The notes beneath the pieces are model-generated. The model saw only the letters and a list, made by a program, of their open reading frames with translations, was not told the DNA's origin and ran no database searches. A stretch of DNA of 64,000 bases from assembly GCF_013822795.1 (NCBI RefSeq), contig NZ_PNLB01000001.1, forward strand, positions 1 through 64,000, given 5' to 3'. The position numbers were made by a program, and so were the translations under genes. This DNA comes from Phenylobacterium sp. (GTDB taxonomy: Bacteria; Pseudomonadota; Alphaproteobacteria; Caulobacterales; Caulobacteraceae). Within the stretch, counting starts at the first letter, position 1. Each line of letters begins with the position of its first letter. Shown in pieces: positions 1 to 10,986 of the stretch.

Positions 1-1
1 G

Positions 2-2086
<2,085 letters not shown>

Positions 2087-2182
2087 ACTTTGGCCAACGT
2101 GGATCTCGGGCCGACCTTCCATAGCTTTACTTATCGGTTGAGATGCAGCCACAGGTGACCGCATAGCTAGCTAAAGCGCGCA

Positions 2183-5100
2183 CTATCTCGCGGCCGAACG
2201 CTCCTCTCGCGCCACGTCTTCGGGCAAGCCGAGTGCATTTAACCGGGCCGGATCGTCAAACTCGCTTTCGCGAGATGCCACGAGTTCGGAGATTATTTCG
2301 ATGAGCACCGGACGTGCTTCGAGTCCTCTTTCGAGCGCGAGTTCGGCCGCCCGGCAGACGAGGATTTCCAGGGCGTCGTTCTCGCGCTGCCCTCGATAAA
2401 TTTTGCGCAGCACCGACGAGAATATTGTCGCGTCCGGTGCCATGAGGGCTTCCGCGTCCGTATCGCACTGACTCTGATCCGCCTGACCTGCGATCGCGCG
2501 GATGGCAGCAAGGGCGCGGGCCAGTTCGGGCGACGCGTCTCGCGGCGTCATCAGGTAGCGAGGATCGATATCCTGCAACGCTGACAGAGACTTTCGAGCG
2601 GAAAGCGGCAAGCTCCCGTAGATCGTTAGGGCCGCCCATTCTGCGGTTTGGGGCGACTGGAGCAGAGCTACAACACCCTCAGGAATGAAGCGGCGGGTCA
2701 ATAGTGCCGTCAGAGCTTTTGAACTCGCTAGTTTTGCGCGGACTGGTTCGACGAGAGGAATGTTTTCGGTATCCGCTAGCGCAAAGTGCACCAGACCCGC
2801 CAACCGTCGCCGCATGGCTAAATCCCAATTTGATTCAATTAGGTCGTCCCGCATCCATTGGGCAACCTTCACCGCGTCGGCGGGCTGGGAAACGAAGAGC
2901 GGGAGAAGCGAAAGTAAGTCCAGGCGGGCCGCAGTGGGCCAGGTCGCAGAGGTGGTCAGGAGTTCGTCGAGTTCTGTCTCCGAGCGCGCGATCGGGCGAA
3001 CACGCCGTACGGGCGGCCCTCGGTCGGCCACACACTTGGGATCATAGGCCCCGGACACCGCGAGTGGCGCATTAAGCATGTCAAGCCCCCGAGCTTTCCA
3101 GAAGTTCTCGGCGGCGAGCATCGTTTCGACGTCGCCATACTCGCCGGCGAGCAGGCGCGTAGCCGTCACCTCAGAGCCGTCGCGTCGGCCGATGCGTACG
3201 AAGGTCGCCACGGGCCACGGCAGTTCCAGCAAAAGGCCCTCCACGTCGTCCGCGTCAGACAACTGCACGGCCTCGGCTAGGGTCGTGAGATTTGGAGAGG
3301 CTGAGAAGCGCGCGGCGGCGGCGACCAATCTCCAACCTGACTTGGGTCCAACTCGCTCTGGAATGTCCAAGCCAAGGCCCGCGAGCGCCGTGATAGGTTT
3401 GTAAATGAGTTGAGCGGCCAGGAATGGGGTTCCAGCCTGGTGTACGCGGATTGGCGCACCTTCCACAAACAGGTGCTCTAGAACACTGTTGAATGGCGCG
3501 AGCACGGCCTCGCCGCGGGCGGACCACCGGCGAACCGACAGTGGCCCTGCCTCCCACACTAGGTTTCGGAGATAATCCGCACTTCCCGCCGTTAGTGTTT
3601 GCGGCAATGGAAGGGCCGTTAATGTGACCGCATCTCGACGCTGAATCTCAACAACCTGGTTGAGGCGTTCCTGTGCCCACTGTGCCAAGGGATGTTCGTC
3701 GTGAGTGAGGATCTGGAGCAGCCCCAACGTATTGACGAAGAGCGGCCCGCCCGTGTTCCGCAGGTTCTCTTCCACGACTAGGTTCAGGGCTTGGCGGGTG
3801 ACCGTGTCGCATACGGCGGCGAGACCAATCAGTACATCGGCGCCTTTAAGCTCAAGCTCAAGCACGCGCAGAGCGCGATTCATCAGCTTGGCGCGGTCCG
3901 TCTCTCGCGCCCCCGCCGTACTGTCGGTGAGCAAAGCAATAGCCGTGCGGGCACCGGCGCGAATGGATTTGTAATCGATCCCAACGTCACCACAATCCAA
4001 TCGGCCCAATATGGTGAGAATTTCTTCTCGAAATTCCTCAAGACTTGCCTCAGCGTAGACTTTACTACAGGCAATGCGGAAGACATGGGCCCAATGGGAT
4101 CGGTAGGCTATGGCGGTTAGGCGAGCCTTGATCAGGGGTTCAGGGCTGACCATGATCCGGGCTGCTGCCATGAATTCCTGTAAGGAGCGTACGTCGAACG
4201 CGATGCGGCCCTCATTGCGATCGCCGAGGAATACGAGGCGATTGGTGGCCACGTCCATGATGCGAGCGGTCACCCGCTCGCATTCCGCCTCGTCCAAGAT
4301 CGCCAGCTTCACATTTCGGCTAATCAAGTCTCTGAACTCGCCGAGAGTAAAGTGAGCGCTCGCGTTGCCCTGCTTCTCGGCTCGAACTTGAAGAATGAAG
4401 CCAGCGTCGTAGTGAATGCGGTCGATTTGTGACTTGTATTTTCGAATTAGGTCGCCGTTGCCACCGCCTTTGGCGATCTCTCGATCCCGAAGGGTTTCAT
4501 AGTGGCGCTCAAATAGAGTCCAACGATCTTTCGGTATGTTGTTGCTGGTCTGGACTAGGCTGAATAGCAACGATACCTGCAGGGGACTAATCATTAGTGG
4601 CGCGGTCGAAGGGTCCTCCGCAGCCTCTGCCAGGATTGCGATGACCTCAGCCCGCCGGTGAGGATCTGTGATCAGTACGTCGCCGAGCCGTTCGGCGAAG
4701 CGCACGGCGTGGTGCGGATCGAGGTCGGCGAGGCTCCAGTGCATCCAATGCTTACGATCAAGGTCGTTCAAGTAGCCCTGGGGGCGGCTCGTGACGATTA
4801 CTAGTGTATCGGCACCGGATTCGTGGATGTCGCCGACCAAGCGTTCAATCTGGCGGATTACTTCGCCTCGGTTGCCCGTGCGCGGGACTTCGTCCAGACC
4901 GTCCAGAATGATTGCGCTTGGGTAGTAACCAAGCCACTCTCGAAGCCGCTTTGTCTCGATTTCTTCTTCTGAGATGCGTGCGAAGCCGTCGGCCACGAAC
5001 CGGAGCAGGGAGGGGGCCTCCTCGCCGGCCTTGCTGATTGTGTCGGCGTAGCGCGGCAGTGGGACATGGATCGGGAACCTTAGCGGCCCCGTCAAAGGAA

Positions 5101-6214
5101 CGCCTTCTTCGGCCGCCCGCCGGATCGTGCTTTCCGCCACGGCTTCAATCTCAGCCGCGGTGCCGGGACCGGCCTGCAAGAGACGCGCTCGTAGCAGTTG
5201 TGCCAAGTACTGGCCGATAGTCGATTTCCCCTGGCCAGGTCCGCCGAGTACGACGAGACGCTGATAGGCAGTCGCCCGTGGCGTGGCGTGTGATTTGTCG
5301 AGGTGGCTGAGCTTGTCGGAGAGTTTCTCCATGACCGCCCGGACAATGTTCCAGTTGTCGACGAGATCATCCCATTCAGGCGTTTCATCCTCACCGTCTT
5401 CATGCTCGTCGGGCTCTTCGGAGCCTTCTTCGTCGTCCTCGTCTTCCTCGTCTAGGGTGGCAGCGTCTTCATTGGCGTCGGCCCAGTCAACCCGCTCAAA
5501 CAGCGTGTGAGGATTGAGGGGGAGGTCAACGAATACATCGTCGACGTAGATTTGTTGGCCCGTCGTCCTACCTGAATCCTGGTTTTTCACTCCGCGTTGA
5601 TCTTTTAACTCGTTTCGGACGACGCGATGAATGACGCTAGCGAACTCAGGGGCCTTGAAGCTATCGAGCATCGCCGACAGGACGTCGCCAGCCAGGGTCC
5701 ATGCGCCGAAGGTCGTTCTCACTCCTGGGTGAAGGTCAAGCAATGCGGTCAGCACGTCCGCGTGCCAGATCCAAACGTCCTCGACGCCGAGGTCGCGCTT
5801 CCAGCTCTCCATGTGGGCGATCATTTGGTCGAGGGTGCCGCCGCCCTTACCCTTGGCGTTCTTGGCTCCCGGCGTCAGGGTCACATTCGTTACTAGGATG
5901 TAGAAGCCGGGAGTGCGCAGGCCGCGCCGCGGAGACTTGAACTTCCGGAGTTCAATATCCGCTTGCCGTTTCAACCAAGCCAGATCTTGAGCTGCGCCCT
6001 TCGACTTTGTTAGGAATTTCGCTTGGGCGACCACATAGCCGTTGCGCGCTTGGTCGGATCCAAACGGGGTGAAGTCACCTTCGAAGGTCGCCTCTCTAGC
6101 GCCGTCTGCGCCCGCCCCGAATATTTGGGTCGACGGTCCGAGTTGCGCGACCGCTAAGCTCTGCGCAAAGCGCTCAAATGACTGAGTTGAAAAGCGGGAG
6201 AGATCGTAGGTCAT
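2183..6214 (-). CDS. Nuclease-NACHT STAND ATPase, probable anti-phage NLR-like protein
   Basis: A 1343-residue protein with NLR architecture. Residues 1-170 resemble an Mrr/PD-(D/E)XK nuclease module: GADG...E at 35-41, then the beta-strand VVAQAKF at 61-67. An acidic linker spans about 244-282. The NACHT domain has Walker A GGPGQGKST (324-332), Walker B IILDGLDEV (435-443), a TSRP sensor (about 475) and the family signature FDVRSLQEFMAA (about 683-694). Residues 700-1343 are a long helical region without a recognised motif, likely the sensor. Bacterial NACHT proteins of this design are known anti-phage effectors; the function here is inferred. GC is visibly lower, and codons are more AT-rich, than in the neighbours, suggesting transfer. 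It is a single gene without a partner. The ribosome site before ATG 6214 is weak (GAG, 7 bases upstream). Confidence 0.88.
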   Translation of the reverse strand: MTYDLSRFSTQSFERFAQSLAVAQLGPSTQIFGAGADGAREATFEGDFTPFGSDQARNGYVVAQAKFLTKSKGAAQDLAWLKRQADIELRKFKSPRRGLRTPGFYILVTNVTLTPGAKNAKGKGGGTLDQMIAHMESWKRDLGVEDVWIWHADVLTALLDLHPGVRTTFGAWTLAGDVLSAMLDSFKAPEFASVIHRVVRNELKDQRGVKNQDSGRTTGQQIYVDDVFVDLPLNPHTLFERVDWADANEDAATLDEEDEDDEEGSEEPDEHEDGEDETPEWDDLVDNWNIVRAVMEKLSDKLSHLDKSHATPRATAYQRLVVLGGPGQGKSTIGQYLAQLLRARLLQAGPGTAAEIEAVAESTIRRAAEEGVPLTGPLRFPIHVPLPRYADTISKAGEEAPSLLRFVADGFARISEEEIETKRLREWLGYYPSAIILDGLDEVPRTGNRGEVIRQIERLVGDIHESGADTLVIVTSRPQGYLNDLDRKHWMHWSLADLDPHHAVRFAERLGDVLITDPHRRAEVIAILAEAAEDPSTAPLMISPLQVSLLFSLVQTSNNIPKDRWTLFERHYETLRDREIAKGGGNGDLIRKYKSQIDRIHYDAGFILQVRAEKQGNASAHFTLGEFRDLISRNVKLAILDEAECERVTARIMDVATNRLVFLGDRNEGRIAFDVRSLQEFMAAARIMVSPEPLIKARLTAIAYRSHWAHVFRIACSKVYAEASLEEFREEILTILGRLDCGDVGIDYKSIRAGARTAIALLTDSTAGARETDRAKLMNRALRVLELELKGADVLIGLAAVCDTVTRQALNLVVEENLRNTGGPLFVNTLGLLQILTHDEHPLAQWAQERLNQVVEIQRRDAVTLTALPLPQTLTAGSADYLRNLVWEAGPLSVRRWSARGEAVLAPFNSVLEHLFVEGAPIRVHQAGTPFLAAQLIYKPITALAGLGLDIPERVGPKSGWRLVAAAARFSASPNLTTLAEAVQLSDADDVEGLLLELPWPVATFVRIGRRDGSEVTATRLLAGEYGDVETMLAAENFWKARGLDMLNAPLAVSGAYDPKCVADRGPPVRRVRPIARSETELDELLTTSATWPTAARLDLLSLLPLFVSQPADAVKVAQWMRDDLIESNWDLAMRRRLAGLVHFALADTENIPLVEPVRAKLASSKALTALLTRRFIPEGVVALLQSPQTAEWAALTIYGSLPLSARKSLSALQDIDPRYLMTPRDASPELARALAAIRAIAGQADQSQCDTDAEALMAPDATIFSSVLRKIYRGQRENDALEILVCRAAELALERGLEARPVLIEIISELVASRESEFDDPARLNALGLPEDVAREERSAAR

Positions 6215-6431
6215 GGAAACTCGCGATCGGCGACGCCGAGTCCCAGTGACTCAGTCATTTTCAGATCAACCGGAGCGCGAACATATAGTCAAGCTTCGAC
6301 ACCGTGGCCGCGACTTGCCCGCTATGCGGGAGCCATCGGCGTCGCGGTAAGGGGGTGTTCCCAATTTGTTCTTGCGTCTCGCCGTGGCTGTGAGACACTG
6401 AAGCCTTCTCATTTGCTGTCGTGGGGGCGGG

Positions 6432-7182
6432 ATGCCTTCGTTGTCGCCGGGCCCGGGGCGGGCCAGGGTTCGGGCGTCTGTGCGGTTTACGCCGGAGTTG
6501 GGGCGGGAGATCTGCGCGCGGGTGGCGGCCGGCGAGAGCCAGCATGCGCTGGCGCGCGAGCCGGGGATGCCGTCGCGGCGGACGTTTCGCGACTGGGCGC
6601 TGCGCGAGCCTGAGTTCGGGGCGGCGTTCGAGGCCGCCAAGCTGGAGGGCCGGCGCCGGCAGATCTTGGCCGACCGCGAGGCGGACCTGCGGCCAGGCAG
6701 CGGCAAGCTCTGGCGGCGGATGATGGCCCAGGCCTCGCCCGCGCGGCGCGGGGGCAGCGTCTCGATCCTGACGCCGCAGCTGGCCGAGGAAATTTGTTTG
6801 AGGATCGCCGGCGGCGAAACGGTGCTGGCGCTGTCGGCCGATCCGGACATGCCGTGCGCCGGCTCGATTTTTGGCTGGGCGCGGCGCGAGGACTGGTTTC
6901 GCGAGATGTACGTGCGCGCCAAGGAGATCGCCGCCGACCTGCATCGACCTGGCCTACGAGGTGGCGATGGAGGCGACCGAGGACTCGGTGCGCGGCGACC
7001 GGCTGCGGGTGCAGGTGCTGCGCTGGCGGGTGGCGCTGATCGAGCCGAAGAAATACGGGCTGCGGCGGATGTTGGGGCCGGCGGGGGAGGCTGGAGAGGC
7101 CGAGGGGCGGCAGCCGTTTGGGATCGAGTTGGTGAACTTTGTGTCGGATCCGGATGGGGGCTGGCGGGAGGCGGGGTCTTAG
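6432..7182 (+). pseudogene. Phage terminase small subunit-like protein, frameshifted
   Basis: Terminase small subunits bind viral DNA ends during packaging. The N-terminal frame from ATG 6432 holds two copies of the same HTH module: FTPELGREICARVAAGES...MPSRRTFRDWA (residues about 19-56), then LTPQLAEEICLRIAGGET...MPCAGSIFGWA (about 117-150), then REDWFREMYVRAKEIAADL. The C-terminal part typical of the Sf6-like family (IDLAYEVAMEATEDSV, ALIEPKKYGLRRML) continues in another frame and ends at 7182. Removing one base near 6942 joins the two into one continuous reading (ADL-IDLAYEV), so the gene carries a single-base insertion, either real or a sequencing error. No large terminase, portal or other phage gene is nearby. 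The duplicated module is unusual. Confidence 0.7.
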
Positions 7183-7210
7183 GGCGGTTGTGGGCTGTGC
7201 GGCGGAGGGG

Positions 7211-7724
7211 CCCCCTCACCCTAACCCTCTCCCCCAAAGGGGGCGAGGGAATGTGTCGTGGGGGCGGCTCTGTCGTTCTCCGCTTCCCGAGATGGGCCTG
7301 ATCCTCGCCGGGGGGCTGACCCCTTCTTCTCCTCTCCCCGCTTGAGGGGAGAGGTTGGGTGAGGGGTAGGCGGCGCGGAAGCGGCGCTCTGCGGGGCTAG
7401 CGTTATTGCGGCGGAGGGGCGGCTTGGGTCCCGGCTTTCGCCGGGATGAGCGGGGGAAGGGCGGCGCTTTTCTGACTGGCGGTTTTGCGGCGGAGGGGGC
7501 GAGCCCCCTCACCCTAACCCTCTCCCCCAAGGGGGCGAGGGGACCAAGTGTCGAACGCTCTCTCGCTCTGCGGTGGGGTTGGCCCTGTTCTTCTCCTCTC
7601 CCCGCATGAGGGGAGAGGTCGGGTGAGGGGAGGCGGCGCGGAGCGGCGCTCTGCTGGGGCGGCGGTTTGCGGCGGAGAGGGCGTGCCCCCTCACCCTAAC
7701 CCTCTCCCCCAAGGGGGCGAGGGG
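7211..7724. repeat. Cluster of five alternating palindromic repeats
   Basis: The 705-base stretch between 7183 and 7887 has no convincing gene. It holds five copies of a roughly 40-base element with core CCCCTCACCCTAACCCTCTC and a short hairpin of C-run and G-run. Copies at 7211-7250, 7504-7543 and 7686-7724 share one orientation; copies at 7329-7366 and 7593-7630 are inverted, giving strict alternation. A GC-rich spacer with the words GGCGGCGCGG and GGCGCTCTGC follows both inverted copies. The arrangement is like REP/BIME clusters of other bacteria. Related elements lie inside the hydantoinase gene at 58013-58150. Confidence 0.85.
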
Positions 7725-7887
7725 ACGTGTCGCTGCGCCGCTTGTCCCTGTTCCCCAAGCCGCGAAGGAAAATGGAGGGGCTGCGGCGTCCTTGGGGGTT
7801 GCCGTGTAATCGATTGTATGGACACTGGCGCGCGATGGCGGCGCCCGGGTTTTACGGGACGCGGCTGCGCGGGAGGAGGTGAGCGAC

Positions 7888-8664
7888 ATGGGCGTGCGGC
7901 AGAGTTTCGCTTGGTGGTCGTTTACGGCGGGGCGCGAGGTCGAGCCGGCGGGGTTCCTGCGCGCGGCGGCCCTGGCCGGGGCGCAGGGCGTCGAGATGCT
8001 GCCGGCCGAGCTGTGGCCGCTGGCCCGCGAGCTGGGGCTGTCGATCGTCACCGTCACTGGGCACAAGCTTGAGGAAGGCTTCAACGATCCGGCCCGGCAT
8101 GCGGGGCTGCGGGACCATGTGCGGCGCACGATCGATGCGGCGGCGCAGGGCGGGGCCGAGGCGGTGATCGTGTTTGCGGGGAACCGGTTCGGCGACGGCG
8201 ACGATGGCCGGGCGGTGGCCGCCTGCGTCGAGGGGCTGGGGCCGGTCGTGGACCATGCGCAAGGGTCCGGGGTGCGGCTGCTGATGGAGCTGCTGAACAG
8301 CAAGGTCGACCATCCGGGGCAGCAGTGCGACCGCACCGAGTTCGGCGCGCAGGTGGTGCGCGGGGTCGGCTCGCCGGGGCTGAAGCTGCTCTATGACGGC
8401 TATCATATGCAGTTGATGGAGGGCGACCTCAGCCGCACCATCAAGGCCAATTTCGAGCTGATCGGCCATGTCCATACGGCCGGGGCGCCGGGGCGGCGCG
8501 ACCTGGACGACCGCCAGGAGATCAACTGGCGCGGCATCGCCGGGCTGCTGGACCATCTCGGCTACGACCAGTGGGTCGGCCACGAATTCATTCCGCGCGG
8601 CGAGCCGATCGCCGCGCTCAAGCAGGCGCTGGCGGTGTTCGACGCGCCGGGCGGTAAGGCGTAG
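7888..8664 (+). CDS. Hydroxypyruvate isomerase-like TIM-barrel protein (sugar isomerase/epimerase family)
   Basis: A 258-residue member of the xylose isomerase-like TIM-barrel family, closest in pattern to hydroxypyruvate isomerase (Hyi). Metal-site residues expected of the family are visible: Glu in LLMELLNS, Asp/His in LLYDGYHMQ, His in GHVHTAGAPGR and Glu in GHEFIP. ATG 7888 is chosen because AGGAGG lies eight bases before it; an upstream GTG at 7879 overlaps that site. Nine bases separate it from the GMC oxidoreductase, so the two are probably co-transcribed. Together with the cytochrome c at 10987 this suggests carbohydrate oxidation or 3-keto-sugar metabolism, but the substrate is not evident from sequence. 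Confidence 0.85.
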   Translation: MGVRQSFAWWSFTAGREVEPAGFLRAAALAGAQGVEMLPAELWPLARELGLSIVTVTGHKLEEGFNDPARHAGLRDHVRRTIDAAAQGGAEAVIVFAGNRFGDGDDGRAVAACVEGLGPVVDHAQGSGVRLLMELLNSKVDHPGQQCDRTEFGAQVVRGVGSPGLKLLYDGYHMQLMEGDLSRTIKANFELIGHVHTAGAPGRRDLDDRQEINWRGIAGLLDHLGYDQWVGHEFIPRGEPIAALKQALAVFDAPGGKA

Positions 8665-8673
8665 GGTTTGACC

Positions 8674-10347
8674 ATGCAGTTCGACGCGATCGTAGTGGGT
8701 TCGGGCATCAGCGGCGGCTGGGTCGCCAAGGAGCTGTGCGAGCGCGGCCTGAAGGTGCTGATGCTCGAGCGCGGGCCGAACATCGAGCATGGGGACGACT
8801 ACAGCCACGAGGAGGCTGGACGGCTGCGCTGGCGCGACGACCAGATCCCGGAGGCCGAACGCAAGCTGCACTACCCGTACTATGAGGCGGTCAGCTATGC
8901 GATGTTCAACTCGAACAAGAAGTTCTGGGCCAGCGACCACGACTATCCGTACGAGCAGGCCGAGGGAAAGCCGTACCGCTGGATCCGCGGCTATCACCTG
9001 GGCGGGCGCTCGCTGACCTGGGCGCGGCAGTCCTATCGCTGGGCGCCGGACGACTTTGAATCCAACCTCAAGGACGGCCACGGGGTCGACTGGCCGATCC
9101 GCTATGAGGACCTGGAGCCCTGGTACGACCACGTCGAGGCGTTCGTCGGGGTCAGCGGCAATTATGACGAGGCACCGCAGCTGCCGGACGGCGACTTCCT
9201 GCCGCCGTTCCCGTTCAACTGCGTGGAGGAGGAGGCTCGCGACCGGATCGAGGCGGCGTTCCCGACCCGGCGGTTCCTGATGGGGCGCTGCGCCAACCTC
9301 AGCCGGGTGGCCAAGCCGCAGATGGACCTGGGGCGCAAGCGCTGCGAGGGCTATGTGCGCTGCCACCACGGCTGTCCGCTGGGGGCGGCGTTCTCGACCC
9401 AGGCCGCGACGCTGCCGGCGGCGCGGGCGACCGGCAACCTGACGGTGGTCACCGACGCCATCGTCGAGAGCGTGATCTATGACCCGGCCGCCAAGCGCGT
9501 CACCGGCGTGCGGGCGATCGACCGGCTGAGCAAGGCGGCGACCACCTACGAAGCCAAGATGGTGTTCCTCAACGCCTCGGCGATCAACTCGGCGGCGCTG
9601 CTGCTGAACTCGCGCTCCGAGGCGTTCCCGCGCGGGCTGGCCAACGGCAGCGACCAGGTCGGCCGCAACCTGATGGACCATGTCAGCTGCGGGCAGGTGA
9701 TCGGGACCTATCACGGCTTCGAGGACCAGGCCTGGCAGGCCGACCGGCCGACCGGCGTCTATATCCCGCGCTATTCGGGGATCACCGAGACCGACAAGCC
9801 GTACCTGCGCGGCTTCGGCATGCAGGGCGGGGCGCGCAAGATCCGGCGCGGCGCGCCGGGGCCCGACGGCCAGGCGCCGCGGACCTGGGTGATGTCGCTG
9901 GGGCCGTTCGGCGAGGTGCTGCCCAATCCTGAGAACCGCGTCACCCTGTCGACCTCGCGGGTCGACAGCTGGGGCATCCCGCTGCCGCGCATCGAGGCCG
10001 CGCACGGGGCCAACGAGCAGGCGATGATGCGCGAGGCCGCGCGCGACGCCGCCGCCATGCTGGCCGCCGCCGGCTGCACCGACATCACCCCGTGGGAGGA
10101 GGCCGCCGCCTACATCTCGCCGCCGGGCGACCGCATCCACGAGATGGGCACGGCGCGCATGGGCCGCGACCCGGCGACCTCGGTGTTCAACGGCTGGGGC
10201 CAGGCGCACGAGGTGGCGAACCTGTTCTGCTCGGACGGGGCGGTGATGGCTTCCAGCGCCTCGATGAACCCGTCGCTGAGCTACATGGCGCTGTCGGCGC
10301 GGACCGCGAACCACGCCGCCGACCTGCTCGAGCAGGGAGCGATCTAG
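8674..10347 (+). CDS. GMC-family FAD-dependent oxidoreductase
   Basis: A 557-residue FAD enzyme of the glucose-methanol-choline family. The N-terminal dinucleotide motif VVGSGISGGWVAKEL is followed by LMLERG; the C-terminal catalytic His is in HEMGTARMG and the partner Asn in MNPSLSYMAL. The pattern resembles large subunits of membrane-linked sugar or gluconate dehydrogenases, which pass electrons to cytochrome c, rather than oxygen-using oxidases. No signal peptide is visible; relatives are exported with a small Tat-bearing subunit, which I do not find here. ATG 8674 has AGGG seven bases upstream and is preferred over TTG 8668. It follows the isomerase gene and converges with the cyclophilin gene, sharing a CTAG. 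Confidence 0.93.
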   Translation: MQFDAIVVGSGISGGWVAKELCERGLKVLMLERGPNIEHGDDYSHEEAGRLRWRDDQIPEAERKLHYPYYEAVSYAMFNSNKKFWASDHDYPYEQAEGKPYRWIRGYHLGGRSLTWARQSYRWAPDDFESNLKDGHGVDWPIRYEDLEPWYDHVEAFVGVSGNYDEAPQLPDGDFLPPFPFNCVEEEARDRIEAAFPTRRFLMGRCANLSRVAKPQMDLGRKRCEGYVRCHHGCPLGAAFSTQAATLPAARATGNLTVVTDAIVESVIYDPAAKRVTGVRAIDRLSKAATTYEAKMVFLNASAINSAALLLNSRSEAFPRGLANGSDQVGRNLMDHVSCGQVIGTYHGFEDQAWQADRPTGVYIPRYSGITETDKPYLRGFGMQGGARKIRRGAPGPDGQAPRTWVMSLGPFGEVLPNPENRVTLSTSRVDSWGIPLPRIEAAHGANEQAMMREAARDAAAMLAAAGCTDITPWEEAAAYISPPGDRIHEMGTARMGRDPATSVFNGWGQAHEVANLFCSDGAVMASSASMNPSLSYMALSARTANHAADLLEQGAI

Positions 10348-10949
10348 GCGCGGCGCATGGTCAGGATCGGCACCGGGGGCTTCAGCCACTGGCCGCGCTG
10401 GTCCTTGAACTTGGTCTCGCCGTTGGTCGGCAGCGAGAGGATCTTCTCGACGATCGGCATGCCCTGGACCACCTGGCCGAAGGCGGCGTAGCCGAGGTTG
10501 TCGCCCGACGCCTTGGGGTTGGCGTCGAGATAGGGCTGGTCGCCGACGCAGACGAAGAAGTTGCTGGTCGCCGTGCCGGTGGCGAAGCGGCCGAGCGAGA
10601 TCGTGCCGTTGAGGTGCTTGAGGCCGGTCTTGGTGGTGCTCTCGTGGGCGATCGGCGGGAAGGGCCGGACCTTGGCGTCGGGGGCGCCGACGATGGTGCC
10701 GTCCTTGGCCACGCCGGGCGTGCGGGCGGCGCGGAAGAAGCTGCCGCCGTCATAGGACTTGGCGTCGACGTAGCGCAGGAAATTGGCGGTGGTCAGCGGC
10801 GCCTTGCGCGGCTCCAGCTCGACGATGATCGACCCGCGCGGGGTCTTGATGACCACCCGCGGCTTGCCCGCGGCGGCCAGCGCGGCGCGCGGGGCGGCGA
10901 GGACCAGGCCGCCGGCGGCGATCAGGCTGCGTCGAGGAAGGTCGCTCAT
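10344..10949 (-). CDS. Exported cyclophilin-type peptidyl-prolyl isomerase
   Basis: A 201-residue cyclophilin. The N-terminus (LPRRSLIAAGGLVLAAPRAA) is a signal peptide with twin arginines, so Tat or Sec export to the periplasm is likely. The fold is recognised by TPRGSIIVELEP, APLTTANFLRYVD, GTISLGR, TSNFFVCVGDQPYLD and AAFGQVVQGM. It lacks the classic FHRVI core; SFFRAA stands there, so catalysis may be weak. ATG 10949 has GGAGAG eight bases upstream, better than the more distal ATG at 10976. Its stop overlaps the GMC stop on the other strand within one CTAG. Confidence 0.92.
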   Translation of the reverse strand: MSDLPRRSLIAAGGLVLAAPRAALAAAGKPRVVIKTPRGSIIVELEPRKAPLTTANFLRYVDAKSYDGGSFFRAARTPGVAKDGTIVGAPDAKVRPFPPIAHESTTKTGLKHLNGTISLGRFATGTATSNFFVCVGDQPYLDANPKASGDNLGYAAFGQVVQGMPIVEKILSLPTNGETKFKDQRGQWLKPPVPILTMRRA

Positions 10950-10986
10950 CTGGGCTCTCCGGTAGGCCTGCGCCATAGCAGGGATT

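Noticed and set aside
2183..6214. Restriction-modification system
   Set aside because: The nuclease-like domain is fused to a NACHT ATPase and no methyltransferase gene is nearby.
6432..7182. Intact prophage
   Set aside because: Only a small-subunit terminase relic is present; no large terminase, portal, capsid, integrase or att site seen.
6261..7237. Minus-strand frames opposite the terminase pseudogene
   Set aside because: Pro/Arg/Ser-rich shadows, and the plus strand has recognised HTH motifs.
7211..7724. CRISPR array
   Set aside because: The repeats are inverted alternately, spacers vary in length and are themselves repeated; no cas genes.
7183..7887. Short frames within the repeat cluster, some reading LTLTLSPKG-like peptides
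   Set aside because: They are translations of the palindromic repeats; this peptide is a known false-gene signature.
7852..10389. Long open frame on the minus strand opposite the isomerase and GMC genes
   Set aside because: It is antisense to two well-supported genes and has the Arg/Pro/His/Val-rich composition of GC-rich shadow frames.
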